Shown: piece after piece, positions 33,458-41,778 of the stretch
Layout of the letters: the number at the start of each line of letters is the position of its first letter
Numbering within the stretch: the first letter of the stretch is position 1
Assembly: GCF_012726235.1 (NCBI RefSeq)
Contig: NZ_JAASAH010000010.1
Location: 163,963-227,962, forward strand
Direction: 5' to 3'
DNA length: 64,000 nt
Origin: Streptomyces sp. HNM0574
GTDB lineage: Bacteria; Actinomycetota; Actinomycetes; Streptomycetales; Streptomycetaceae
Made by a program: the position numbers and the translations under genes
The notes under the pieces: generated by a model
Told to the model about the DNA's origin: nothing
The model's input: only the letters and a program-made list of their open reading frames with translations
Databases searched by the model: none

Positions 33458-35074
33458 ATGAGCTCTCAGACCACCTCCGTCGCGGCAGAGGCGGACGGAC
33501 CGCCACCGCCGCGGGACCGGGACATACCGAAGCGGGCCGGAGTACGCGGCCACCCCTGGCTGACGCTGGTGACGGTCGCCATCGGCGTCACGATGGTCGC
33601 CCTCGACGGCACGATCGTCGCCATCGCGAACCCGGCCATCCAGCGCGACCTCAACGCCTCGCTGGCCGACGTCCAATGGATCACCAACGGCTATCTGCTC
33701 GCCCTCGCCGTCGCCCTCATCACCGCGGGCAAACTCGGTGACCGCTTCGGCCACCGGCAGACCTTCCTCATCGGCGTCGTCGGCTTCTCCGCCGCCTCCG
33801 GGGCGATCGGTCTCGGCGGCAGCGTCTCCCTCGTCATCACCTTCCGGGTGCTCCAGGGGCTGTTCGGCGCCCTGCTGATGCCGGCGGCCCTCGGGCTGCT
33901 GCGCGCCTCGTTCCCGCCCGCGAAGCTCAACGCCGCCATCGGCATCTGGGGCGCCGTCATCGGCGCCTCGACGGCGGCCGGGCCGATCGTCGGCGGGCTC
34001 CTCGTCGAGCACGTCAACTGGGAATCGGTCTTCTACATCAACGTCCCCGTCGGCGTACTCGCCGTGGTGCTGGGGCTGTTCATCCTGCTCGACCACCGGG
34101 CGGAGAACGCCCCCAGGTCCTTCGACCTCCCGGGAATCGTGCTGCTGTCCGTGGCGATGTTCTGCCTCATCTGGTCGCTCATCAAGGCACCGGAATGGGG
34201 CTGGGGCGACGTCTCCACGCTGGCCTTCCTCGGCGGCGCGCTGCTGGCCTTCGTCCTCTTCGCCGTCTGGGAGAGCAAGGCCAGGGAACCGCTGCTCCCG
34301 CTGAGCATGTTCCGCTCGGTGCCGCTGAGCGCCGGAACGGTGCTCATGGTCCTCATGGCCTTCGGCTTCATGGGCGGCCTGTTCTTCGTCACCTTCTACC
34401 TGCAGAACGTGCACGGCATGAGCCCCGTGGACAGCGGCGTCCGGCTGCTGCCCCTGACGGCCATGATGATCGTCGGCTCCCCGCTGGCCGGTGCGGTCAT
34501 CTCCCGGATCGGCCCGCGCTGGCCGCTGGTCGGCGCGATGGTCATCGCCTCCGTCGCGCTCTTCGGGCTCTCCAGTCTGGAGACCGACAGCAGCGCCCTG
34601 GTCACCGGCGTCTGGTTCGCGGTGCTGGGCCTCGGTCTCGCGCCGGTCATGGTCGGCGCCACCGAAGTCATCGTCGGCAACGCGCCGTTGGAGCATGCCG
34701 GCGTCGCGGGCGGACTCCAGCAGGCCGCCATGCAGGTCGGCGGCAGCCTCGGCACGGCCGTGCTCGGCGTCGTCATGGCCTCCCGCGTCGACTCCGTCTT
34801 CCCGGAGAAGTGGGCGGACGCCAAGCTGCCGCCGCTGCCGCCGGAGCAGGAGTCCGCGATCAAGGGCGCGGCCGAGGTCGGCGTCGCACCGCCGGCGCCG
34901 AAGGGCACCCCCGAGCAGATCGCCGACGCCATGACGGGCGTCGTGCACGGCTCGTTCATGTCCGGCATGGGCCTCGCCTTCACCTGCGCGGGCGTCATCG
35001 CCCTCGTCGGCGCGGCGGTCGCCTTCTTCACCAAGCGCGGCTCGAACGACGCGGGCCCGTCCGTCCACGTGTGA
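33458..35074 (+). CDS. MFS drug exporter, DHA2 (EmrB/QacA) family
   Basis: 538 residues with about 14 membrane segments. MFS motif A lies in the first cytoplasmic loop (AGKLGDRFGHRQTFLIG), and the DHA2 motif D1-type opening is ALDGTIVAIANPAIQRDLNA, SLADVQWITNGYLLALAVAL. Motif C in segment 5 is present as GAVIGASTAAGPIVGGLLVE, a signature of antiporters. These pumps expel hydrophobic, often cationic, drugs using the proton gradient. Regulated by the divergent TetR protein. Ends before a strong hairpin. Confidence 0.94.
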   Translation: MSSQTTSVAAEADGPPPPRDRDIPKRAGVRGHPWLTLVTVAIGVTMVALDGTIVAIANPAIQRDLNASLADVQWITNGYLLALAVALITAGKLGDRFGHRQTFLIGVVGFSAASGAIGLGGSVSLVITFRVLQGLFGALLMPAALGLLRASFPPAKLNAAIGIWGAVIGASTAAGPIVGGLLVEHVNWESVFYINVPVGVLAVVLGLFILLDHRAENAPRSFDLPGIVLLSVAMFCLIWSLIKAPEWGWGDVSTLAFLGGALLAFVLFAVWESKAREPLLPLSMFRSVPLSAGTVLMVLMAFGFMGGLFFVTFYLQNVHGMSPVDSGVRLLPLTAMMIVGSPLAGAVISRIGPRWPLVGAMVIASVALFGLSSLETDSSALVTGVWFAVLGLGLAPVMVGATEVIVGNAPLEHAGVAGGLQQAAMQVGGSLGTAVLGVVMASRVDSVFPEKWADAKLPPLPPEQESAIKGAAEVGVAPPAPKGTPEQIADAMTGVVHGSFMSGMGLAFTCAGVIALVGAAVAFFTKRGSNDAGPSVHV

Positions 35075-35107
35075 CGGCCTCGCGGGTGGTCTGAACAGCG
35101 CGACCCG

Positions 35108-35144
35108 GGGCGGGTCGTACGGCGCCGAGCCGTACGGCCCGCCC
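35108..35144 (+). terminator. terminator after the MFS exporter
   Basis: Sixteen-base arms (35108-35123 and 35129-35144), paired throughout with one T.G wobble, around GCCGA. It starts 34 bp after the stop codon. Confidence 0.75.
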
Positions 35145-35271
35145 CCACGGCTTTCCGGGGACGCCGCAGGTCAAGCAGGCCGTGCGGACGGGGCCGTCGG
35201 GCGGAGACGGGATGGGGGCGAGGACCGGTTCCCGTGGGGCGGAGGTCAACTCATCCTGATTACCCGCGAGT

Positions 35272-35280
35272 TGTGGACAA
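35272..35280 (-). other. isolated DnaA-box-like nonamer
   Basis: The complement reads TTGTCCACA, identical to the Streptomyces DnaA box consensus. It lies in the hairpin-like GAGTTG-TGGA-CAACTC (35268-35283) upstream of the I36 gene. Only one copy is seen, so this is not an origin; a titration or regulatory site, or chance, are possible. Confidence 0.4.
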
Positions 35281-35404
35281 CTCCGCCACCTGTCCCGGTG
35301 AAGAGCGCGGCAACCTCTTGGCGGCCCGCGCACGGCCGGACAAGCTGATCACAACGCCGGGCGGAACGGACGTCCCGGCACATCACGGGGGGAGTGTGAT
35401 CGTC

Positions 35405-35839
35405 GTGTCCCGACGTATTCGGCCCATCAGGCGTTTCCTGTGCGTCCGGCCCGCGGGCATCCGCCGCGCCGTCCTGGCACTGGCCCTCGCGGCCGCCGGT
35501 ACGGGCCTGACGGCGGCGGGCGGCCCCGCGACGGCCGCCGAGCCCAAGTCCGGCGAGCGGCTGGGGAAGTGCGCGGCGGGGCAGCTCTGCCTCTGGGAGC
35601 GCGCCGGCTTCAAGGGCGAGCACCGGGTGTACGAGCTGTCCGACGTCGACCTCGACACCTGCGTCCCGCTGCCGGACGGCGCCGCCGCCGAGTCCTTCGC
35701 CAACCGCACGGGCCGCTCCGTCACCGGGTACCAGAGCCGGGAGTGCGCCGAGACCGGCGACTTCAGCACGTACCCGAACGGCTCCTGGACGCCCCGGGCC
35801 GACTACCGGGTGCGGGCCGTCAAGGTCTGGGAGCACTGA
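35405..35839 (+). CDS. secreted peptidase-inhibitor family I36-like protein
   Basis: 144 residues from GTG 35405, chosen because the GGGGGGAG site (35387-35394) sits ten bases upstream; GTG 35396 would be too close. A Sec or Tat-like signal peptide (RRFLCVRPAGIRRAVLALAL, cleavage near residue 40 after TAA) precedes a compact beta/gamma-crystallin-like domain: CAAGQLCLWERAGFKGEHRV, then a Cys pair and FANRTGRSVTGYQSRECAE. This matches the I36 inhibitor family (SMPI of Streptomyces nigrescens, a metalloproteinase inhibitor). Whether it inhibits anything is untested. Confidence 0.82.
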   Translation: MSRRIRPIRRFLCVRPAGIRRAVLALALAAAGTGLTAAGGPATAAEPKSGERLGKCAAGQLCLWERAGFKGEHRVYELSDVDLDTCVPLPDGAAAESFANRTGRSVTGYQSRECAETGDFSTYPNGSWTPRADYRVRAVKVWEH

Positions 35840-35858
35840 CATGCGCCCGCACACGCGT

Positions 35859-35885
35859 CGGGCCCCGGCCGGTGGCCGGGGCCCG
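35859..35885. terminator. terminator between convergent I36 gene and aceE
   Basis: Twelve-bp perfect arms (35859-35870 and 35874-35885) around GGT. A second hairpin, CCCGGGG-TGTGT-CCCCGGG, follows near 35908-35926, probably serving aceE on the other strand. Confidence 0.7.
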
Positions 35886-35987
35886 GGCGGCCGGAGCGTC
35901 GTACCCGGGGTGTGTCCCCGGGCCGGCGCCCCGGCCCCCGCCGGGCGGGCCCGGGGAAGGGCCCGCTCCGGCAGTGGAACCGTCCGC

Positions 35988-38735
35988 TCAGGCGTCGCCG
36001 CCGGCCGCGCCCGGGTCGGCGGCGGACACGTCCAGCAGCTGGTAGCGGTCGATGGCCTGCTTCAGCGCGGAACGGTCGATCTTCCCCTCGCGCGCCAGCT
36101 CGGTCAGCACACCCAGCACGATCGACTGCGCGTCGATGTGGAAGAACCGCCGCGCCGCGCCCCGGGTGTCGGCGAAGCCGAACCCGTCCGCGCCGAGCGA
36201 GGAGTACGTCCCCGGCACCCAGCGGGCGATCTGGTCCGGCACCGAGCGCATCCAGTCCGAGACGGCCACCTTCGGGCCCTCCGCGTCCTGCAGCTTCTGC
36301 GTCACGTAGGGCACGCGCTGCTCCTCCTCGGGATGCAGCAGATTGTGCTCCTCGGCCGCCACCGCCTCACGGCGCAGCTCGTTCCACGACGTCGCCGACC
36401 AGACGTCGGCCCGTACGCTCCACTCCTCGGCGAGGATCCGCTGCGCCTCCAGCGCCCAGGGAAGGGCCACCCCGGAGGCGAGGACGTGCGCCCGGTGCGT
36501 TCCCGACTCGCCCTCGCTGTAGCGGTACAGCCCCTTGACGATGCCCTCGACGTCCACGTTCTCGGGCTCGGCGGGCTGGTGGATCGGCTCGTTGTAGACC
36601 GTCAGGTAGTAGAAGACGTCCTCGCCCTGCGGGTGTTCGGGCGTGGAGCCGTACATCCGGCGCAGGCCGTCCTTCACGATGTGCGCGATCTCGAAGCCGA
36701 ACGCCGGGTCGTAGGCGACGGCCGCCGGGTTCGTCGAGGCCAGCAGCTGCGAGTGGCCGTCCGCGTGCTGGAGCCCCTCGCCGGTCAGCGTCGTACGGCC
36801 GGCCGTCGCGCCGAGCACGAAGCCGCGGGACAGCTGGTCGGCCATCTGCCAGAACTGGTCGCCGGTCCGCTGGAAGCCGAACATCGAGTAGAAGACGTAG
36901 ATCGGGATCAGCGGCTCGCCGTGCGTCGCGTAGGCCGAGCCGGCGGCGATGGCGGCGGCGGTGCAGCCCGCCTCGGTGATGCCGTCGTGCAGCATCTGCC
37001 CGGTCGGCGACTCCTTGTAGGCCAGCAGCAGCTCCCGGTCCACGGACTCGTAGGTCTGCCCCAGCGGGTTGTAGATCTTCGCCGAGGGAAAGAAGGAGTC
37101 CATGCCGAAGGTGCGGTACTCGTCCGGCGCGATCGGCACGAACCGCTTGCCGATCTCCTTGTCCCGCATCAGGTCCTTCAGCAGCCGGACGAACGCCATG
37201 GTGGTGGCGATCTGCTGCTGCCCGGAGCCCTTGCGCACCGCGGAGTAGGCCTTGTCGTCCGGCAGGTTCAGCGGCTTCGCGCGGTTGACCCGCGTCGGCA
37301 CGTAACCGCCCAGTTCCTTCCGGCGGTCGTGCATGTACTGGATCTCCTCCGAGTCCCGGCCCGGGTGGTAGTACGGCGGCAGGCCGGACTCCAGCTCCCG
37401 GTCCGGGATCGGCAGGTGCAGCCGGTCGCGGAAGCCCTTGAGGTCGTCGACGGTCAGCTTCTTCATCTGGTGGGTCGCGTTGCGGCCCTCGAAGTTCGGC
37501 CCGAGCGTCCAGCCCTTGATCGTCTGGGCGAGGATCACCGTCGGCTGGCCCTGGTGCTCCTTGGCCGCCTTGTACGCCGCGAACACCTTGCGGTGGTCGT
37601 GGCCGCCACGGCCCAGGTGCAGCAGCTGATCGTCCGTCATGTTCTCGGTCATGGCGCGCAGTCGCTGGTCGCCGCCGAAGAAGTGGTCGCGGATGTAGGA
37701 GCCGCTCTCGGTGGCGTACGTCTGGAACTGCCCGTCGGGCGTGGTGTTCAGCTTGTTGACGAGCACGCCGTCGCGGTCCTGCGCGAGCAGCGGGTCCCAG
37801 GAGCGGTCCCAGACCAGCTTGATCACGTTCCAGCCGGCGCCGCGGAAGTACGACTCCAGCTCCTGGATGATCTTCCCGTTGCCGCGGACGGGGCCGTCCA
37901 GCCGCTGGAGGTTGCAGTTGATGACGAAGGTGAGGTTGTCCAGACCCTCACGGGCGGCGAGGGACAGCTGGCCGAGCGACTCCGGCTCGTCCATCTCCCC
38001 GTCGCCGAGGAAGGCCCACACGTGCGACTTGGAGGTGTCGGCGATGCCGCGGGCCTCCATGTAGCGGTTCATCCGGGCCTGGTAGACGGCGCCGATCGGG
38101 CCCAGGCCCATCGACACCGTCGGGAACTCCCAGAAGTCCGGCATGGAACGGGGGTGCGGATAGCTCGACAGCCCGTCCACGCCCTTGCTCTTCTCCTGGC
38201 GGAATCCGTCGAGTTGGCCCTCGGTGAGCCGGTCCAGGAGGAAGGCGCGGGCGTAGATGCCGGGGGAGGCGTGGCCTTGGAAGAAGACCTGGTCCCCGCC
38301 GTCCCCCTCGTCCTTGCCGCGGAAGAAGTGGTTGAAGCCGACGTCGTAGAGCGAGGCCGAGGACGCGAAGGTGGCGATGTGTCCGCCCACTCCGATGCCG
38401 GGGCGCTGGGCACGGGAGACCATGACGGCCGCGTTCCAGCGCGTCGCGTTGAGGACCTTGCGCTCGATCTCCTCGTTGCCGGGGAAGAAGGGCTCGTCCT
38501 TGGTGGCGATGGTGTTGACGTAGTCCGTGCTGCGCATCTCCGGTACGGCGACGCGCTTCTCACGGGCTCGTTCGATGAGGCGGAGCATCAGATAGCGGGC
38601 ACGTCCCCGGCCCCGCTCGTCGACAGCCGCGTCGAGCGAGTCGAGCCATTCCTGGGTCTCCTCGGGATCAAAGTCCGGGACCTGGCTGGGAAGGCCGCCA
38701 ATGATGATCGGGTTGCGATCGGATCCGGAAGCCAC
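35988..38735 (-). CDS. aceE: pyruvate dehydrogenase E1 component, homodimeric type
   Basis: 915 residues from GTG 38735, AAGGAAC upstream. The thiamine-diphosphate motif runs from WAFLGDGEMDEPES (about residues 231-244) to VINCNLQRLDG (about 262). The N-terminal homodimeric-E1 region has QVFFQGHASPGIYARAFL with its conserved histidine. The C-terminal transketolase-like domains include the EGLQHADGHSQLLA loop. It decarboxylates pyruvate and reductively acetylates the lipoyl domain of E2, which is not encoded here. Actinobacteria use this E1 in a mixed complex. Upstream lies a 15-bp element repeated in the Ter locus. Confidence 0.97.
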   Translation of the reverse strand: MASGSDRNPIIIGGLPSQVPDFDPEETQEWLDSLDAAVDERGRGRARYLMLRLIERAREKRVAVPEMRSTDYVNTIATKDEPFFPGNEEIERKVLNATRWNAAVMVSRAQRPGIGVGGHIATFASSASLYDVGFNHFFRGKDEGDGGDQVFFQGHASPGIYARAFLLDRLTEGQLDGFRQEKSKGVDGLSSYPHPRSMPDFWEFPTVSMGLGPIGAVYQARMNRYMEARGIADTSKSHVWAFLGDGEMDEPESLGQLSLAAREGLDNLTFVINCNLQRLDGPVRGNGKIIQELESYFRGAGWNVIKLVWDRSWDPLLAQDRDGVLVNKLNTTPDGQFQTYATESGSYIRDHFFGGDQRLRAMTENMTDDQLLHLGRGGHDHRKVFAAYKAAKEHQGQPTVILAQTIKGWTLGPNFEGRNATHQMKKLTVDDLKGFRDRLHLPIPDRELESGLPPYYHPGRDSEEIQYMHDRRKELGGYVPTRVNRAKPLNLPDDKAYSAVRKGSGQQQIATTMAFVRLLKDLMRDKEIGKRFVPIAPDEYRTFGMDSFFPSAKIYNPLGQTYESVDRELLLAYKESPTGQMLHDGITEAGCTAAAIAAGSAYATHGEPLIPIYVFYSMFGFQRTGDQFWQMADQLSRGFVLGATAGRTTLTGEGLQHADGHSQLLASTNPAAVAYDPAFGFEIAHIVKDGLRRMYGSTPEHPQGEDVFYYLTVYNEPIHQPAEPENVDVEGIVKGLYRYSEGESGTHRAHVLASGVALPWALEAQRILAEEWSVRADVWSATSWNELRREAVAAEEHNLLHPEEEQRVPYVTQKLQDAEGPKVAVSDWMRSVPDQIARWVPGTYSSLGADGFGFADTRGAARRFFHIDAQSIVLGVLTELAREGKIDRSALKQAIDRYQLLDVSAADPGAAGGDA

Positions 38736-39274
38736 GCTGTTCCTTCGCTGTTCGGTCTTGCGCTGACTGGTGTCGGGCCGCCTCCATCGTGGACCGCTGC
38801 CGCGCCCGCGTCACCTCTACGCGGAGGTAACTCGCGCCCCCGCGGGGAGAGTCGGAGCCCGCCGCGAGGACGCCGCGAGAAGCCGGGATCCGGCCCCGGT
38901 GAGGGACAGCGGTGAGGAAGGCGGCGAATCGCCACCATACGCGCATGAATGGTTTCGGGGTGTGTGCGTCGGCGCGATACCGGGCGCCTGCCCGAGGGGC
39001 CCGTCGCACATACCTCCGGGCCCGGGTGATCTGCTGTGACGTGCGAAGTGCCGGTACAAAGGGGCCGTGGCGCGGGTACAAAACCGGCGCATCCTGCCGG
39101 ACCGCCGTGTACGAATCGTCAGTGATCGTGCATTGTGGGAGGAGAGGTCACCGTTTGGGCGGGCTGGGCGGCCGGGTACTTGCGCGATCCGCCCCGTCCG
39201 TGTGGACTACGCCCATTGCCCCGCGTGCGCGCGGGGCACAAGACATATTCCGGAAAGACGACAGGAGGCAATCC
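38736..39274. promoter_or_regulatory. 539-bp divergent region between aceE and DUF3052
   Basis: I see no supported gene here. Notable content: the 15-mer TACGCGGAGGTAACT at 38818-38832 (repeated exactly at 45065-45079), within ACCTC-TACGCG-GAGGT; a pair of GGTACAAA elements (about 39052-39059 and 39077-39084) in a GC-rich setting; and AGGAGG at 39263-39268, the ribosome-binding site for DUF3052. The aceE promoter is expected on the left and the DUF3052 promoter on the right. No -10/-35 pair is convincing enough to place. Confidence 0.5.
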
Positions 39275-39709
39275 GTGAGCGCGACCGCGGACCACGCGGA
39301 GGAGCGGACCAACCCCGCCGCAAGGCTGGGTTTCAAGCCCGAGATGGTGGTCCAGGAGCTCGGTTACGACGACGACACCGAGCAGGCACTCCGTGAGGGA
39401 ATCGAGGCCATCACGGGGACGGAACTCGTCGACGAGGACCACGACGACGTGGCCGACGCCGTGATTTTGTGGTTCCGCGACGAGGACGGCGACCTGACGG
39501 ACGCGCTGGTGGACGCCACCACGTTGATCGACGCGGGTGCACCGGTCTGGCTGATGACGCCCAAGACGGGCCGTCCCGGGTACGTCGAGCCGAGCGAGAT
39601 CGGCGAGGCGTCGCAGACGGCGGGTCTGGCCCAGACGAGCAACGTCAACGCGGGGAAGGACTGGACGGGCAGCCGCCTGGTCACCCCCAAGGGCCCCGGC
39701 AAGCGGTGA
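39275..39709 (+). CDS. DUF3052 family protein
   Basis: 144 residues from GTG 39275 with AGGAGG seven bases upstream. Acidic soluble protein: ARLGFKPEMVVQELGYDDDT, DHDDVADAVILWFRDEDGDL, and APVWLMTPKTGRPGYVEPSE near the end. This is DUF3052, conserved in actinobacteria and normally found beside aceE, as here. No catalytic motif or membrane segment. The C-terminal NAGKDWTGSRLVTPKGPGKR is basic. Function is unknown. A strong terminator follows. Confidence 0.9.
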   Translation: MSATADHAEERTNPAARLGFKPEMVVQELGYDDDTEQALREGIEAITGTELVDEDHDDVADAVILWFRDEDGDLTDALVDATTLIDAGAPVWLMTPKTGRPGYVEPSEIGEASQTAGLAQTSNVNAGKDWTGSRLVTPKGPGKR

Positions 39710-39746
39710 CCCCGTCCGGGCGGCAGCCCCGACACGACAGGACATG

Positions 39747-39792
39747 ACGACGTGCGCCCCCTTCGGCTCAGGCCGACGGGGGCGCACGTCGT
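39747..39792 (+). terminator. terminator after DUF3052
   Basis: Fifteen-bp outer arms (39747-39761 and 39778-39792) plus an inner TCGGC-TCAG-GCCGA stem form a long, nearly continuous hairpin, followed by TTCGTG. Confidence 0.8.
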
Positions 39793-39900
39793 TTCGTGCG
39801 GGGTGAAAGACTTGGCGGCGTCCCCGTCCCACGCCGCCCGGGCGGCCATGAGGGCGCGGGACGCTTACGGACATCTCTTCCAGAGAGGGGCTCAACACCC

Positions 39901-40359
39901 ATGGCCATCGAGGTCGGCACCAAGGCTCCGGACTTCACGCTGAAGAACCAGCACGGCGAGGAGGTCGCGCTCTCCGACTTCCAGGGCAAGAAGGCAGTCG
40001 TGCTGCTCTTCTACCCCTTCGCCTTCACCGGTGTGTGCACCGGCGAGCTGTGCGCGCTCCGCGACGAGCTGCCCAAGTTCGTCAACGACGACGTCCAGCT
40101 GCTCGCGGTCTCGAACGACTCGCCCTTCGCGCTGCGCGTGTTCGCCGAGCAGGAGGGTCTCGAGTACCCGCTGCTGTCGGACTTCTGGCCGCACGGTGAG
40201 GCGTCCAAGGCGTTCGGCGTCTTCGACGAGGACAAGGGCTGCGCCGTGCGCGGCACCTTCATCATCGACAAGGAGGGCGTCGTGCGCTGGAACGTCGTCA
40301 ACGGCCTCCCGGACGCGCGGGACCTGAACGAGTACGTGAAGGCGCTCGACACGCTCTGA
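39901..40359 (+). CDS. peroxiredoxin, AhpE-type
   Basis: 152 residues. The thioredoxin-fold peroxiredoxin starts VGTKAPDFTLKNQHGEEVAL. The active site PFAFTGVCTGELCALRDE holds the peroxidatic Cys (about residue 46) in the T-x-x-C pattern, with a second Cys four residues on. The conserved Arg lies in FALRVFAE. Length and sequence match actinobacterial AhpE/Prx1-Cys types, which reduce peroxides with mycothiol- or mycoredoxin-dependent recycling. It lies between DUF3052 and the TerD pair. Confidence 0.9.
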   Translation: MAIEVGTKAPDFTLKNQHGEEVALSDFQGKKAVVLLFYPFAFTGVCTGELCALRDELPKFVNDDVQLLAVSNDSPFALRVFAEQEGLEYPLLSDFWPHGEASKAFGVFDEDKGCAVRGTFIIDKEGVVRWNVVNGLPDARDLNEYVKALDTL

Positions 40360-40470
40360 GCGAACCGGCCGGCGGGCGGAACCCCTTTCCGGGATCCGCT
40401 CGTTGACCCGGCGACATCCGTACCACGGGGGGCACCCCGTGCTCCTTACGCAACGTATCCAGGAGGACTC

Positions 40471-41046
40471 GTGGGAGTCAGCCTCAGCAAGGGCGGCAAC
40501 GTCTCGCTGACCAAGGAGGCCCCGAATCTGACCGCCGTGATCGTCGGTCTGGGCTGGGACGCCCGCACCACGACCGGGTCGGACTTCGACCTCGACGCCA
40601 GCGCCCTGCTGGCCAACGCCGAGGGCAAGGTCGGCAACGACCAGAACTTCGTCTTCTTCAACAACCTCACCAGCCCGGACGGTTCCGTCGAGCACACCGG
40701 CGACAACCTGACCGGTGAGGGCGACGGGGACGACGAGGTCGTCAAGGTCAACCTCGCCGGCGTCCCGGCCGATGTCGAGAAGATCGTCTTCCCGGTCTCC
40801 ATCTACGAGGCCGAGACCCGGCAGCAGAGCTTCGGCCAGGTGCGCAACGCCTACATCCGCGTGGTCAACCAGGCGGACGGCAACGAACTGGCGCGCTACG
40901 ACCTGTCCGAGGACGCCTCGACCGAGACCGCGATGGTCTTCGGTGAGCTCTACCGGCACGGCGCGGAATGGAAGTTCCGCGCGATCGGCCAGGGCTACGC
41001 CTCGGGTCTGCGGGGTATCGCACAGGACTTCGGGGTCAACGTCTGA
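40471..41046 (+). CDS. terD: TerD family calcium-binding stress protein (copy 1)
   Basis: 191 residues from GTG 40471. Typical TerD start GVSLSKGGNVSLTKEAPNLT, then VGLGWDARTTTGSDFDLDAS, FVFFNNLTSPDGSVEHTGDN, and the acidic GEGDGDDEVVKVNLAGVPAD, the region that binds calcium in TerD proteins. C-terminal AEWKFRAIGQGYASGLRGIA is conserved. It is soluble. TerD proteins take part in resistance to tellurite, phage and oxidative stress, and affect Streptomyces development. First of a four-gene plus-strand run with a second TerD, DUF475 and a TerA-like protein. Confidence 0.95.
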   Translation: MGVSLSKGGNVSLTKEAPNLTAVIVGLGWDARTTTGSDFDLDASALLANAEGKVGNDQNFVFFNNLTSPDGSVEHTGDNLTGEGDGDDEVVKVNLAGVPADVEKIVFPVSIYEAETRQQSFGQVRNAYIRVVNQADGNELARYDLSEDASTETAMVFGELYRHGAEWKFRAIGQGYASGLRGIAQDFGVNV

Positions 41047-41158
41047 GCGTCGATCCCGGAAGCCACCGGCGCCGCACACTTCCCGGTTCAGGCAGTGTGC
41101 GGCGCCTGGTCGTGTCGACACACTGGAAAACATCATCATCGGGGAGAGGAAGCGACGC

Positions 41159-41737
41159 ATGGGGGTCACGCTCGCCAAGGGGGGCAATGTCTCGCTCTCG
41201 AAGGCCGCACCGAATCTGACGCGGGTGCGCGTCGGTCTCGGCTGGCGGCCCCGTTCCACGACCGGCGCGGCCTTCGACCTCGACGCCAGTGCGCTGCTGT
41301 GCGCCGGCGGCCGGGTGCTGGGTGACGAGTACTTCGTCTTCTACAACAACCTCACCAGCCCCGAGGGATCCGTCGAACACACCGGCGACGAGCTGGTCGG
41401 CGGCACCGAGGGCGAGGACGACGAGACCGTGCTGGTGGATCTGTCGGTGGTCCCCTCCCAGGTCGACAAGATCGTCTTTCCGGTCTCGATCCACGAAGCC
41501 GACAGCAGGCGGCAGACGTTCGGTCAGGTCACGGACGCGTACATCCGGGTCGTCAACAGTGACGACGATCAGGAGCTGGCGCGGTACGACCTGTCCGAGG
41601 ATGCCTCCTCCGAAACCGCGATGATCTTCGGCGAGCTGTACCGGTACGGAGGGGAGTGGAAGTTCCGGGCAGTGGGCCAGGGGTACGCCTCGGGGCTGAG
41701 AGGCATCGCCCTAGACTTCGGAGTCGATGTCTCCTGA
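41159..41737 (+). CDS. terD: TerD family calcium-binding stress protein (copy 2)
   Basis: 192 residues from ATG 41159, GGGAGAGGAAG upstream. A close paralogue of the gene 112 bp upstream: GVTLAKGGNVSLSKAAPNLT, VGLGWRPRSTTGAAFDLDAS, YVFYNN-type FVFYNNLTSPEGSVEHTGDE, and GTEGEDDETVLVDLSVVPSQ. The calcium-ligand aspartates are kept, although the Asp of GLGWD is replaced by Arg. Tandem duplication of TerD is common and may give hetero-oligomers. It is followed 41 bp later by DUF475. Confidence 0.95.
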   Translation: MGVTLAKGGNVSLSKAAPNLTRVRVGLGWRPRSTTGAAFDLDASALLCAGGRVLGDEYFVFYNNLTSPEGSVEHTGDELVGGTEGEDDETVLVDLSVVPSQVDKIVFPVSIHEADSRRQTFGQVTDAYIRVVNSDDDQELARYDLSEDASSETAMIFGELYRYGGEWKFRAVGQGYASGLRGIALDFGVDVS

Positions 41738-41778
41738 GTCCAACGCCACATCGTACGTAAACCGGATTGGGTAGCCCA

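Noticed and set aside
35272..35280. Replication origin
   Set aside because: Only one DnaA box, no cluster, and no dnaA or dnaN gene nearby.
35841..38915. A 1,024-codon plus-strand frame antisense to aceE
   Set aside because: Antisense shadow of a strongly conserved gene, with no recognisable domain and Arg/Val-rich composition.
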